IMG/VR virus record: IMGVR_UViG_3300049793_000053
Span: 1-58,921 of that record
Source: a virus
Direction: 5' to 3' (one strand)
Length of the DNA: 58,921 nt
In this document: one piece after another, positions 8,048 through 16,546 of the stretch
How the letters are laid out: each line of letters opens with the position of its first letter
Numbering within the stretch: position 1 is the first letter of the stretch
The notes under the pieces: model-generated
Told to the model about the DNA's origin: nothing
Databases searched by the model: none
Seen by the model: only the letters and a program-made list of their open reading frames with translations
Position numbers and translations under genes: made by a program

Positions 8048-8073
8048 TCTGGCGTGTGGTGCGCGGCCTCTGA

Positions 8074-8079
8074 TACGGT
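8074..8079 (+). promoter_or_regulatory. -10-like element before the 8086 gene
   Basis: TACGGT is followed by six bases and then ATG, with no Shine-Dalgarno sequence. The -35 region is weak (CTGGCG near 8049). It shares TACNGTGG with the element before 13668. Confidence 0.35.
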
Positions 8080-8085
8080 GGCCGC

Positions 8086-8352
8086 ATGTCCAAGTTTGAT
8101 CCCGCGCGCGCCATGTTCACCGCCGAATCGCTCGAGCCGGCAACCGATCCCGTCGGCACCGTCGTCGGCTACTACTTGAAGCTCGCGAACGACAAGGGAG
8201 AGATCTTCGTCTCCGAGCAGTTCGTGCGCGACCACTTCACCGCCGCACCGTCGGTGATCAAGCCGACCGCACCGGCGGCCGACACGCTCGCCGGCGCCGC
8301 GGCCGCGTCCGAAGCGAAAGCGGACGCCGGGATCCCATTCAAGAAAGCGTGA
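8086..8352 (+). CDS. Small hypothetical protein (88 aa)
   Basis: An 88-residue unrecognised protein between structural genes. The middle (VVGYYLKLANDKGEIFVSEQF) looks like a small beta-hairpin domain, and the C-terminal half is Ala/Pro-rich and probably disordered. A TACGGT element six bases before the ATG suggests its own leaderless message. It may be a small capsid component. Confidence 0.55.
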   Translation: MSKFDPARAMFTAESLEPATDPVGTVVGYYLKLANDKGEIFVSEQFVRDHFTAAPSVIKPTAPAADTLAGAAAASEAKADAGIPFKKA

Positions 8353-8358
8353 TCGCGG

Positions 8359-9312
8359 GTGACCGCCGACGACATGGATCGGCTGATCGCCGGACTCGAG
8401 GAGCAACTCGGGGTCGGCTGGGTCGAAGTCGTCGAGTTTCTGCGATCGCAGAACAGCGTTGACGACATCGCGGCGGCGATCGCGCGCGGCGACATCGACG
8501 GTGCGGTGCAGGGGATCACTGACGCCGCGACGCGATGGGCGTCGCACGCGAACAACGCGACCGATGTCGCCGGTCGCGCCGCGGCCGAGTGGCTCGACAG
8601 CAAGGTCGATGGCTCGCTGATCTCGTACGACACCGCGAACCCGCGCGCGATCCAGCACGCGCAGCTCAACCGCTACCACTTGATCCGCGAGGTCACCGAC
8701 GATCAGCGCGAGATGGTTCGGCAGGTTGTCACGCGCGGGATCGCGAACGGCACGAACCCGCTCGACACCGCCGAGGAAGTGCGCACCGGAATCGGGTTGA
8801 CCGCGTCGCAAGAGGCGATCGTCGCGAACTACCGGCGCGAGCTCCGCACCGGCGACTACCAGGGTGCGCTCGATCGCGAGCTGTCGAGCGGGCACAGCGA
8901 TCGCGTCGTGCGAAACGCGATGCGCGACGGTCGCGCGCTCACCGAGCAGCAGATCAACACCGCCGTCGATCGCTACCGTGACAACTGGACGGTGTACCGC
9001 GCGCAGACGATCTCACGCACCGAGACGTTGCGTGCGGTGCACGAGGGATCCCACGAGCTCTACGAACAGGCGCTCGACAAGGGGCAGATCTCGCGCGATG
9101 AGATCTCGCGCGAGTGGGTCGTCGGTCCGCGCACCGGCAAGGACTCGCCGCGGCCGTGGCACGCGTCGATGGACGGACAGCGGCGCGGACTCGGCGAGTC
9201 GTTCGTCGACGGGCACGGCAATCACCTCGCGTACCCGGGCGACCCCCACGCGCCAGCCGACACCACGATCAACTGTCGGTGCGTCGTGTCGACGCGCTAC
9301 AACCCGGCGTGA
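8359..9312 (+). CDS. Phage head morphogenesis protein (Mu F / SPP1 gp7-like)
   Basis: A 317-residue minor head protein starting at GTG, six bases after the preceding stop. A helical N-terminal half (residues 1-210) leads into the family hallmark: YRAQTISRTETLRAVHEG, a WVVGPRTGKDSPRPWHASMDG segment, then GHGNHLAYPGDP and the terminal INCRCVVS Cys pair. Such proteins bind the portal and are packaged at low copy in the procapsid. The match to the family C-terminus is clear. Confidence 0.85.
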   Translation: MTADDMDRLIAGLEEQLGVGWVEVVEFLRSQNSVDDIAAAIARGDIDGAVQGITDAATRWASHANNATDVAGRAAAEWLDSKVDGSLISYDTANPRAIQHAQLNRYHLIREVTDDQREMVRQVVTRGIANGTNPLDTAEEVRTGIGLTASQEAIVANYRRELRTGDYQGALDRELSSGHSDRVVRNAMRDGRALTEQQINTAVDRYRDNWTVYRAQTISRTETLRAVHEGSHELYEQALDKGQISRDEISREWVVGPRTGKDSPRPWHASMDGQRRGLGESFVDGHGNHLAYPGDPHAPADTTINCRCVVSTRYNPA

Positions 9313-9328
9313 TCGGCGTCGCTCGCTC

Positions 9329-9402
9329 CTCGAGGTCGTCGTGATCACCGTCGTCGTTACCGTCTCGAGGTCGTCGTGCGTTACCGTCTCGAGGTCGTCG
9401 TG
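9329..9402 (+). repeat. Tandem repeats carrying GAGG-N5-GTG start signals
   Basis: CTCGAGGTCGTCGTG occurs at 9329-9343, 9364-9378 and 9388-9402; the last two lie in a perfect 24-base tandem unit. Each copy places GAGG five bases before a GTG. In the frame of the 9376 gene, two copies encode RYRLEVVV twice. Confidence 0.75.
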
Positions 9403-9663
9403 ATCGGAGAGCACCATCGCGCGCTCGCGCGCGTCGTTCAGGATCGAGCTCGAGCTCGCGGCGATCGCCGGATCGCGCGGTTCGGGTGGCACGTGCGCGC
9501 GCCGCGTCGGATCCCGCGATGGTGGCAGTGGTCGGCGTCGCTCGCCGCGGCGATTGCCGGCGACGTCGTTGCCGCCGGCGTCGTGCGACGCGGCAAGCTC
9601 GCGGCATGGCCGCCGAACGCGGACCACTACGCCGCTCGCGTGAAACTCGACGCCGCGGCGTAG
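9376..9663 (+). CDS. Hypothetical Arg-rich protein (95 aa)
   Basis: A 95-residue protein with no ATG. GTG at 9376 or 9400 could start it, each preceded by GAGG in a tandem repeat, so the start is uncertain. The product begins with a short strand repeat (RYRLEVVV), continues through an Arg-rich segment with WWQW near residue 49, and has a possible short hydrophobic helix (ASLAAAIAGDVVAAGVV). It may be a small membrane-associated or DNA-binding protein. It fills the gap between two head genes. Confidence 0.5.
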   Translation: MRYRLEVVVIGEHHRALARVVQDRARARGDRRIARFGWHVRAPRRIPRWWQWSASLAAAIAGDVVAAGVVRRGKLAAWPPNADHYAARVKLDAAA

Positions 9664-9681
9664 TTCGCGGATCCTGCCGCG

Positions 9682-11412
9682 ATGGCAGCGATCGCGCGGT
9701 TTGAAAAGCACGGCACGTTCCACAAGGTGTCCGGATCGATGGCGTACGGATGGGCGTTCGCCTCGACGTACAAGGGAAAGCCGTATTTCGACACCGGCGA
9801 CGGCGAGCACAGCGATCACATTCCCGAGGATGGTGTCGCCGACGTCGCACAGCTTTTCATGGAGCAAAGCCGCGTCGGGCTCGACATGCACAGCGGCGAG
9901 CAAGCGGCCGACGTCGTGTTCGCGTACCCGATGATCTCGGACATCGCGAAGGGCGTCGGGCTCAACGGCGATACGACCGGGCTGCTGATCGGCTGGTCGC
10001 CTCACGACAAGGCGCTGCTCGAGAAAGTCGCGAGCGGCGAGCGGATCGGGTTCTCGATCGGCGGCCTCGTCAACAGCTACGACATCGTCGACGTCGACGG
10101 CAACGTGATCGAGTCGATCAACCTGAAGTCGAACGCCGGTGCGCGGTTCGCGATGTTCGGCAAGGAGTCGGCCTACTACGACGGCGGCCCGAACATGAAG
10201 CGTCGGGTGTTTCGCTCGTGGAAGCTCTCGGAGATCTCGCTCGTCGATCGGCCGATGCAAGCACCGGCGCTCGTTGGCATCGTCAAGGGCCTGTCGGGCG
10301 CCAAGGTCGGATCGATGCGGAAGATCCGCACGCTCGCGCGCGCGGCCGCTATCGCGAAGTCGTCGATGTTGACCACGGCCGACGAGGGCCATCAGCATCT
10401 GATCGATCCGACGTGCTGTGACGAAAGCGGCGCGGGCAACACGGAGGGCGCGCTCAAGCCGGGCGACGACTGGGATCACTCGCACGCGTGGGTGCGTGAT
10501 CCGTCGACGGGCGCGATCACGATCGCGACGAACGACGGCCACTCGCACACGATCGAAGCGACGGCAAACCCGGCGCCGAGCGATGGAACGGTCGTGATCG
10601 CGATGCGGGAAAATTTGCCGCCGGCGCAAGAGATCGCTAGCGTCGACACCATGGCCGACGTCAAGAACGATCAGAACGCGAACGAGCTCGCCGATCTCCG
10701 CAAGTCGCGGGACGGTTGGCGCACGATGACGGACGCGCATCGCGCGCATGTCGCGAAGCTCTCGACCGAGGATCGTGACGCGTTCGTGCTGTCGACGCCG
10801 GCGCAGCGCAACGAGACGATCAAGGCGGCACTCGAGGCCGACCCCGTGGTCTACACCTCCGAGCGCACGAAAAAGGCGTACCGCGCGAGCGAGCAGTCGC
10901 TCGCCGACATGGCGAAGGAGAATGACGCGAACGCCATCGAGCTCGCCAAGGCGCGCACCGAGCGCGACGAAGCGCGCTACGCGAAGATCGCCGCGGACTC
11001 GTTCGGCGGCATCGCGCTCGTCGTCGAGAAGGGCAAGCACGACGATCGCCTCGCGCTCGCCAAGGCGATCCACACGATCACCGACGAGGCGCAGCGCGAT
11101 CGGATCTTCCTCGCGATCAAGGGCGCCGCGTCGGCGCTCGACGACGAAGGCAACCCGCACGGCGTCGGCGCCGACAACACCCCGCCCGGCGAGGACGAGG
11201 ACGACAAGCCGGCCGAGCCGACCACGCGCAAGAGCGGCGGCAAGAACCCGCACCGCGTCGAGTTGCAGAAGCGCGTTGCGGCGCACATGACCGCGAACAA
11301 GGTCGGCCGCGAGATCGCGACGGCCGCGCTGCTGAAGGAGGACGACGACTGCAAGGTCCTCTATCAGAAGGTCAAGGACTGGGATCGCGCGCACGCGCCG
11401 CGGCAGAACTAG
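9682..11412 (+). CDS. Prohead protease fused to scaffold (XkdF-like)
   Basis: A 576-residue fusion. Residues 1-210 resemble the XkdF-type phage serine protease that matures the procapsid: DMHSGE around H70 and GFSIGG around S125 fit the His and Ser of the active site, followed by the conserved W..SEISLVDRP region. Residues ~210-310 form a His/Cys-bearing insert (DEGHQHLIDPTCC; HSHAW). The C-terminal ~260 residues are charged and helical, as expected for scaffold, with an acidic stretch (GEDEDDKP). It directly precedes the decoration and capsid genes. Confidence 0.85.
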   Translation: MAAIARFEKHGTFHKVSGSMAYGWAFASTYKGKPYFDTGDGEHSDHIPEDGVADVAQLFMEQSRVGLDMHSGEQAADVVFAYPMISDIAKGVGLNGDTTGLLIGWSPHDKALLEKVASGERIGFSIGGLVNSYDIVDVDGNVIESINLKSNAGARFAMFGKESAYYDGGPNMKRRVFRSWKLSEISLVDRPMQAPALVGIVKGLSGAKVGSMRKIRTLARAAAIAKSSMLTTADEGHQHLIDPTCCDESGAGNTEGALKPGDDWDHSHAWVRDPSTGAITIATNDGHSHTIEATANPAPSDGTVVIAMRENLPPAQEIASVDTMADVKNDQNANELADLRKSRDGWRTMTDAHRAHVAKLSTEDRDAFVLSTPAQRNETIKAALEADPVVYTSERTKKAYRASEQSLADMAKENDANAIELAKARTERDEARYAKIAADSFGGIALVVEKGKHDDRLALAKAIHTITDEAQRDRIFLAIKGAASALDDEGNPHGVGADNTPPGEDEDDKPAEPTTRKSGGKNPHRVELQKRVAAHMTANKVGREIATAALLKEDDDCKVLYQKVKDWDRAHAPRQN

Positions 11413-11444
11413 CCGCAACCTCGACGACGATCACGACCTAACCC

Positions 11445-11480
11445 CGACGACGAATCACTCGAGCTACCAGGAGAATCCCA
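11445..11480 (+). promoter_or_regulatory. 5' leader of decoration gene with shared CGACGACGAAT element
   Basis: CGACGACGAATCACTC (11445-11460) closely matches CGACGACGAATTCTC before the capsid gene (12516-12530). Here it is followed by AGGAG eight bases before the ATG at 11481. The two genes with the clearest Shine-Dalgarno sites in the head block share this leader. Confidence 0.5.
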
Positions 11481-12470
11481 ATGAGCGCCAACGGACGTGC
11501 ACCACTTTCCATTCCGGCATCGGCCGATCTCTCGGCCTCGGAATTCTGCGGGGTGATCTCCGGCGTCAACGGGCTCGCACTGCCGGCCGCCGGCGGTTCG
11601 ATCATCGGGGTTCTCTACTCGAAGCCGAACGCGATCGGCAAGCCGGGGCTCGTTCGCAGCACGCCCGGTGATCGCCTCGAGATCAAGGCCGGCGGCACCA
11701 TCGCGCGCGGCGACGATCTCAAGGTCCAGGCCGACGGCACGTTCATCACGTGCGTCGCCGGCGACGTCGCGGCCGGCAAGCGCGTCGGCATCTGTTGGGA
11801 TGCCGCGACCGTCGGCAACCGCGGGTCGATGATCTTCCTCGGCGCGGCCGGTGCGACCGTGTCGACGAGCGGACAGGAGATCGTCGCGACCGGCGCGCTC
11901 GGTGCGGCGTTCGCGACGTCGTACCTCAACATCGTCGGCACGAAGGCGTACGTGTTGCCCGACGGACTGTTCGTCGGACAGCAGCACATCGTCGAGGTGC
12001 AGACCGCGACGACCACGCCGATCGGCACGCTCACCGTCACCACGCCGTACACCGGCGAGGCCGCGACGCACATCCTCAAGGCCGTCAAGCAGCGGCTCAC
12101 GTTCGTGTGGATGTTCGACGGTGCGGTCACCGGATGGCACTTGCTCGCCAAGCAGCGCGGCGGAAAGTCGACGTACATCGTCGCGACCGACTCGTTTGTC
12201 GGCAACAGCGACAAGTCGATCGACCTGTCGATCGCCGGTACCAAGACCGGCGCGCTCCCCAACGGCGGCGCGGTCGGCGAGGTCATCGTGATCTCGATCT
12301 CGTCGGCGACCGCGACCCCGGTCGGCAACCTGACCGGCCTCTACCGCACCAAGTTCGGCGTCGCGGCGACGAACCTCACCGGCCTCGACGCAACGACCGA
12401 CTTCGCGGTGCTCGAGTGGGACGGTGCCGCGTGGTGCGAGCTCAACTCGACCGGCGTGACCTTCGCCTGA
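11481..12470 (+). CDS. Capsid decoration/head protein with duplicated C-terminal domain
   Basis: A 329-residue protein between the protease/scaffold and the major capsid genes. Residues 1-125 look like the DUF2190-type small capsid decoration fold (TPGDRLEIKAGGTIARGDDLKV; AAGKRVGICWDAAT). Two beta-rich repeats follow, about 160-228 and 248-325. Their parallel segments are IVGTKAYVLPDG/IAGTKTGALPNG, TPIGTLT/TPVGNLT and WDGAAWCEL matching FDGAVTGWHLL. Strong ribosome site AGGAG. It probably binds the outer capsid surface in many copies. Confidence 0.7.
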   Translation: MSANGRAPLSIPASADLSASEFCGVISGVNGLALPAAGGSIIGVLYSKPNAIGKPGLVRSTPGDRLEIKAGGTIARGDDLKVQADGTFITCVAGDVAAGKRVGICWDAATVGNRGSMIFLGAAGATVSTSGQEIVATGALGAAFATSYLNIVGTKAYVLPDGLFVGQQHIVEVQTATTTPIGTLTVTTPYTGEAATHILKAVKQRLTFVWMFDGAVTGWHLLAKQRGGKSTYIVATDSFVGNSDKSIDLSIAGTKTGALPNGGAVGEVIVISISSATATPVGNLTGLYRTKFGVAATNLTGLDATTDFAVLEWDGAAWCELNSTGVTFA

Positions 12471-12478
12471 TCTATCGT

Positions 12479-12505
12479 CGGCGGCTTGACCGGCCGCCGT
12501 TTGTT
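12479..12505 (+). terminator. Hairpin terminator before the capsid gene
   Basis: CGGCGGC (12479-12485) pairs perfectly with GCCGCCG (12493-12499) around a seven-base loop and is followed by TTTGTT. It lies between the decoration and capsid genes and could set capsid levels apart from upstream transcription. Confidence 0.6.
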
Positions 12506-12546
12506 CCTGCTTTCTCGACGACGAATTCTCACAAGGACCATTGAAA

Positions 12547-13596
12547 ATGTCTCAGCGTAATCGCGGCAGCTACATCGAGGCGGTTCAGAAGGGCGGCCTT
12601 CCGGATCAGATCGATGTCTACCTACAGCCCGAGCTGACCGACATCTCCGTCGCGTACACGATCCAGAATCAGCAGGATTTCGTGCACGACGTGTTCGGTC
12701 CGGTGCCCGTCGCCAAGCAGGCCGGCAAGTACCGCCGCTACAAGCCGGGTTCCTTCATGCGGAACAAGATGGAAAAGCGCGCCGATGGCGCGGAGTCCGT
12801 CGGTTCCGGCTTCGAGACGGATCTGCTGTCCTATGACACGGACGTGTGGGCGTGGCACATCGACATCGGTCCGCAGATGCGCGCGAACGCCATCGGCAAT
12901 ACCGACGTCGAGACGGCCGCGGCCGAGCTCTGCGCGAACGCGGCGATGATCAACGCCGAGGTCGAGTGGCTCAACGCGTACTTCAAGACCGGCATCTGGT
13001 CGACCGAGTACACGTTCGCGGCCGCGCCCATCGGTGCGCAGAAGTTGTCGTTGAAGGACGACGCTTCTGATCCGATCGCGATCATGCGCGCGGCGCTCGC
13101 CGAGCAGAAGCCGCGCGCGGCCGGCTACCGCTGCAACGTGTGCGTGATGTCGAACGACGTGTGGGAGCGGCTGCTCGTCCACCCGAAGCTCCGCACGCTG
13201 TGGGGCACCGGACAGACCCCGGGCGGTCCCGCGATGGGCAATCCGCAGGTCGTGCGCCGGCAGCTCGCCGAGTACCTCGAGATCGACGAGATCCGCGTCG
13301 CGGCCGCGGTCTACACGACGAGCGCGGATGGTGCCGGCGCCGAGACGTTCGGCTACATGGCGCCGACCGGCGTCGGGTTCTTCTACCGTCCGGCGCGGCC
13401 GTCGACGCTCACGCCGGCCGCCGGCTACACGTTCAACTGGACTGGCTACCTCGGTGCCGGCAGCAACGGCAGCGTGATCACGCGCGAGGTGATTCCGTTG
13501 ACGAAGGGCGCACAGCGCTACGAGATCGAGCGCGCCTACGGCTACGGGCTCGTCGCGCCGGACTGCGGCATCTGGTTCCAGAATCCGCTGGCCTGA
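12547..13596 (+). CDS. Major capsid protein
   Basis: A 349-residue protein in the standard place for the HK97-fold shell subunit. The sequence has the expected flow: N-terminal helix, E-loop-like YRRYKPGSFMRNKMEKRA, a long central helix (ETAAAELCANAAMINAEVEW), and a C-terminal P-domain with DEIRVAAAVYTTSADG and TGVGFFYRPARP. AAGGA lies nine bases before the ATG; a TTG two codons upstream is less likely. It is bracketed by two terminator-like hairpins, in keeping with separate high expression. Confidence 0.9.
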   Translation: MSQRNRGSYIEAVQKGGLPDQIDVYLQPELTDISVAYTIQNQQDFVHDVFGPVPVAKQAGKYRRYKPGSFMRNKMEKRADGAESVGSGFETDLLSYDTDVWAWHIDIGPQMRANAIGNTDVETAAAELCANAAMINAEVEWLNAYFKTGIWSTEYTFAAAPIGAQKLSLKDDASDPIAIMRAALAEQKPRAAGYRCNVCVMSNDVWERLLVHPKLRTLWGTGQTPGGPAMGNPQVVRRQLAEYLEIDEIRVAAAVYTTSADGAGAETFGYMAPTGVGFFYRPARPSTLTPAAGYTFNWTGYLGAGSNGSVITREVIPLTKGAQRYEIERAYGYGLVAPDCGIWFQNPLA

Positions 13597-13622
13597 TCGA
13601 CAACCATCCTCGAGGAGCGACG

Positions 13623-13650
13623 CGGCCCCACTTGGGGCCGTTGCCGTTTT
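13623..13650 (+). terminator. Hairpin terminator after the capsid gene
   Basis: CGGCCCC (13623-13629) and GGGGCCG (13634-13640) form a seven-bp stem with the loop ACTT, followed by TTGCCGTTTT. It closes the capsid transcript and overlaps the promoter of the next gene. Confidence 0.65.
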
Positions 13651-13660
13651 CGGGTACCGT
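13632..13660 (+). promoter_or_regulatory. Candidate leaderless promoter for the 13668 gene
   Basis: TTGGGG at 13632-13637, a 17-base spacer and TACCGT at 13655-13660, then seven bases to the ATG. No Shine-Dalgarno site. It restarts transcription right after the capsid terminator. Confidence 0.5.
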
Positions 13661-13667
13661 GGTCGAC

Positions 13668-14039
13668 ATGGCAACCAACAAGGCACAGAACTACTCTCCC
13701 GAGACGGGCGCGCACGCACTCGTCGATCTCCGTCTCAACAGCCTCGACTATCTCGCCGGCGAGGAGATCGACGCGACGACGATTCCCGACGCCGACCTCC
13801 GGCAAATGTGGGCGGCGAACCGTGTCGGCTTCGGCAAGCCGTCGCAGAACCTCGTTGCGCGGCTCAAGCTCCGCAGCAAGGAGCTCGCCGAGGTGCACCG
13901 CACGAACAAGCAGCGACTCGCCGACGCGGCGCAGGCGCAGAAGGAAGCCGACGATCTCGAGCTCGCCGAGATGGAGCGCTACGCGCGCGCGAACGGCCAG
14001 CTCGGCGAGAGCGGCGAGGCCGGAGCACCCCAGGCGTGA
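13668..14039 (+). CDS. Hypothetical helical virion-block protein (123 aa)
   Basis: A 123-residue, mostly helical charged protein between capsid and tail completion genes. A long helix from about residue 60 to 105 (LKLRSKELAEVHRTNKQRLA) suggests a coiled coil. Position suggests a neck or head-tail joining accessory. Its ATG is seven bases after a TACCGT -10 element and its stop overlaps the next GTG (GTGA). The family is not recognised. Confidence 0.65.
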   Translation: MATNKAQNYSPETGAHALVDLRLNSLDYLAGEEIDATTIPDADLRQMWAANRVGFGKPSQNLVARLKLRSKELAEVHRTNKQRLADAAQAQKEADDLELAEMERYARANGQLGESGEAGAPQA

Positions 14040-14500
14040 GCGACGCGGTCGCCATCGTCGCGGGTATCGCTGCGTTCGTGCAGCGACAGCGCGACGCGTT
14101 GGCGATCGAGATCGTCGCCGAGCTCCAACGACGGCCGCCGAGCGGCACGCCCGTCAGAACGGGCTACGCGCGCGCCATGTGGGTACCCATCCTCGGACAG
14201 CCGCAGCTCGCTACCGTGCGACTGCCGACAAGCGGGACGGCACAGCAGCGACGCGCGGTGCAGCAGTCGGCGGCCGTGAGCGCGGCCGCGCGACAGCAAG
14301 CGGCGATCGCGCGGCTGCTCGCGACCGGACCGAGCAACCCGACGGTGAGCGCGCACGTGTACAACCCGGCGCCGTACGTGAACCGGCTCAACGACCCCGG
14401 GCACTCGCCGCAGTCACCGGCCGGCTGGGTCGAGCGATCGGTCGCGCGCGCCGTGGTCGCTCGCCGCACGGCAATGGCGCGCATCCTCACCGTGTTGTAG
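14036..14500 (+). CDS. Tail completion protein (HK97 gp10-like)
   Basis: A 154-residue protein with a GTG start overlapping the previous stop. It carries the arrangement of HK97 gp10-type neck proteins: an N-terminal helix, PVRTGYARAMWVP near residue 40, then YNPAPYVNRLNDPGHSPQ and GWVERSVARAVVA near the C-terminus. An Ala/Gln-rich insert lies between. It probably joins the connector to the tail tube. Family membership is inferred from these motifs and gene order. Confidence 0.75.
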   Translation: MSDAVAIVAGIAAFVQRQRDALAIEIVAELQRRPPSGTPVRTGYARAMWVPILGQPQLATVRLPTSGTAQQRRAVQQSAAVSAAARQQAAIARLLATGPSNPTVSAHVYNPAPYVNRLNDPGHSPQSPAGWVERSVARAVVARRTAMARILTVL

Positions 14501-14503
14501 CGT
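14498..14503 (+). promoter_or_regulatory. -10-like element before the 14510 gene
   Basis: TAGCGT is followed by six bases and the GTG at 14510, with no Shine-Dalgarno sequence. No good -35 box is seen. Confidence 0.3.
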
Positions 14504-14509
14504 CGTCGG

Positions 14510-14983
14510 GTGACCCCCGACGGTGCGAACGATGCGATCGTGATCGAGCTGCTTGCCAACTGGCCAGCGGCCGCGGCCGCGGCGCTCGGCGCGGTCTATC
14601 CCGTCGCCGGCGTGCCGGTGTTTCTCGAGGACGAAAACCAGGCCGAGCCGAATCCCGGCACGCCCTACGTCTACGTTTCGATCGAGCACGGCATCGCGAT
14701 CCGTTGGACGATGGGGCGCAACGCCAAGTTTGGCACCGACGGAACGATCTACATCAAACTCGCGTGGCCGATGGCGGGGGGCAACGGGTTCCCCGACGGT
14801 AGCGCGTGGCTGTTGAAGCTCGCGGCCGCGATCAAGAACGCGATCAGCGTCCGGCAGCTCGCCGCGGGCGCCGGCGAGGACGGTGTGACGGTGCAGGCCG
14901 CATCGATCTCGGCGGCCGCGCAGGACGGCGCGTACTGGATTTTGGCGGTCACGCTGCCGTTCCAATACACTGAGATCCGCTAG
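14510..14983 (+). CDS. Tail terminator protein
   Basis: A 157-residue protein with the usual features of the tail terminator (gpU/DUF4128-like): an N-terminal helix, PVFLEDENQAEPNPGTPYVYVSIE-type strands, FGTDGTIYIKLAWPMAGGNGFPDG (the GxG-rich strand-turn) and the helix LLKLAAAIKNAIS. It would cap the tail tube after the tape measure sets its length. The GTG start follows the previous stop by nine bases. Confidence 0.75.
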   Translation: MTPDGANDAIVIELLANWPAAAAAALGAVYPVAGVPVFLEDENQAEPNPGTPYVYVSIEHGIAIRWTMGRNAKFGTDGTIYIKLAWPMAGGNGFPDGSAWLLKLAAAIKNAISVRQLAAGAGEDGVTVQAASISAAAQDGAYWILAVTLPFQYTEIR

Positions 14984-15014
14984 TCACCCTACGCCCTCGC
15001 CGGAGATCTGAACC

Positions 15015-16499
15015 ATGCGCACGCTTAGCGAAGCAACCGTTTTCCAGTCCGTGATCGAGTCGGCGTTCATGACGCCCGGCACGACGCTGTGGCGACAGCA
15101 TCAGCCGAACGATCTACAGAAATTCGGCGCGGCGTTCAAAAAGATCAGCCGCAACCCCATCGGCGGAAACCGGCAGCTGCAAAAGGGTGACGTCGTCGAT
15201 CTCGAGGCCGCGACCGAGTGGACATGCGATCTCACGAAGGATCTCGTTGATCACTTCGTCGAGGGGATCATGCTCGCGTCGAGCAAGCAGAACGGCGGAT
15301 CCGGCACGTGGCAGTTTCGGCCGACCGCGTACACCGCGACGACGATCACCGTTCCCGCCGGCGGCGCGCTGCCGCAGTACACGTTGATCTACGGCCGCGG
15401 CGCGTTGCAGGCCGCGAACAACGGGCTTCGGCAGGTCGGCGCAGCCTCGACGGGCGTCTCGATCATCACGACCGGCGGCGCGGTCGAAGCGGTGTCGGGC
15501 TACCTCGCGACCGTCGAAGTTGCCGGCTATCGCGCGAGCGTTGCGGCTGACATCCAGATGGACGCGTCGGGCAACATCATCGGCACCGTCGCCAACTTCA
15601 CGACGATGGGCCTGTTCGTCGGCCAATGGATCTGGGTCGGCGGCATCCTCGGCGGCTCGAACGCATTCGCGAACGCGTCCTATCGCGGCTTCGCACAGAT
15701 CGCCGCGATCGCGACCGGCAAGATCACGCTCGCGCGGCGGTCGTGGACCGTCGGCGCGGCCGACACCGCGACCGGCAAGTCGATCGATCTCTACTTCGGT
15801 CGATGGTGCCGCAACACCTCGGCGCAGTCGGGTGACTACAAGGAGACGAGCTACACGTTCGAGACGACCTACGCGACGCTCACCGCAGGCGGCGCGGCCG
15901 AGTACGAATACAGCGAGGGGAACTATCTCTCGCAGATCGTGCTCAATCTCCCCGTCACCGACAAGGTGACGTGCGACATGACGTTCATCGGCGCGACGAC
16001 GATCGATCCGTCGACGACGCGACTGACCGGCGCGAGCACGGCCGACGCTCCGCTCGCGACTGCGATGGTGAACACGTCGACGAACATCGGGCGCGTGCGG
16101 ATCTCGAACACCGACGAGTCCGGGCTGTCGACGGATATCAAGTCGCTCAAGGTGACGCTCGCGAACAACGTCTCGCGCGAGCTCGTGATCGCGACGCTCG
16201 GCGCGCGCTTCATGAACGTCGGCGACTTCGTGGCGACCGTCGAGGGTGAGCTCCTGTTCACCTCCGATCTCGTGGTCACCGCGGTGCGTGACAACCGCAC
16301 GATCATGTTCGAGTGCTCGCTGCGCAACGGCGACGGCGGGTTCTTGATCGACATCCCGTCACTCACGCTCGACATGACCGACCGCAAGTTCACCGCGAAC
16401 ATGTCGGTGACGGTGCAGGCGAAGGCGACCGGGTTTCAGGACGCGCTCTACGGCTACACGTGCGGCATCACGGAGTTTCCGTTCCTGCCACCCGTCTGA
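15015..16499 (+). CDS. Major tail tube protein
   Basis: A 494-residue beta-rich protein placed just before the tail assembly chaperones, as tail tube proteins are. GGAGA lies eight bases before the ATG. N-terminal residues 1-75 contain the typical LWRQHQPNDLQKFG and NRQLQKGDVVDLEA segments. A large Gly/Thr-rich central part (about 100-280) is probably an added surface domain, and the C-terminal part (YLSQIVLNLPVTDKV; DRKFTANMSVTVQAK) resembles the conserved tube core. It is longer than typical tube proteins (150-300 residues). Confidence 0.8.
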   Translation: MRTLSEATVFQSVIESAFMTPGTTLWRQHQPNDLQKFGAAFKKISRNPIGGNRQLQKGDVVDLEAATEWTCDLTKDLVDHFVEGIMLASSKQNGGSGTWQFRPTAYTATTITVPAGGALPQYTLIYGRGALQAANNGLRQVGAASTGVSIITTGGAVEAVSGYLATVEVAGYRASVAADIQMDASGNIIGTVANFTTMGLFVGQWIWVGGILGGSNAFANASYRGFAQIAAIATGKITLARRSWTVGAADTATGKSIDLYFGRWCRNTSAQSGDYKETSYTFETTYATLTAGGAAEYEYSEGNYLSQIVLNLPVTDKVTCDMTFIGATTIDPSTTRLTGASTADAPLATAMVNTSTNIGRVRISNTDESGLSTDIKSLKVTLANNVSRELVIATLGARFMNVGDFVATVEGELLFTSDLVVTAVRDNRTIMFECSLRNGDGGFLIDIPSLTLDMTDRKFTANMSVTVQAKATGFQDALYGYTCGITEFPFLPPV

Positions 16500-16546
16500 T
16501 AGGCTGCGCGCTGGCCTAGCCAACGAGATCACCGTATGGTGGTCGA

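Noticed and set aside
9329-9402. Possible CRISPR-like repeats
   Set aside because: Only three copies, no regular spacers, and the repeats are part of a reading frame and start signal.
9013-11418. Leftward 801-codon frame opposite the protease/scaffold gene
   Set aside because: Long antisense frames arise in GC-rich coding DNA. Its composition is Arg/Val/Asp-rich without domain pattern, and the rightward gene has catalytic motifs.
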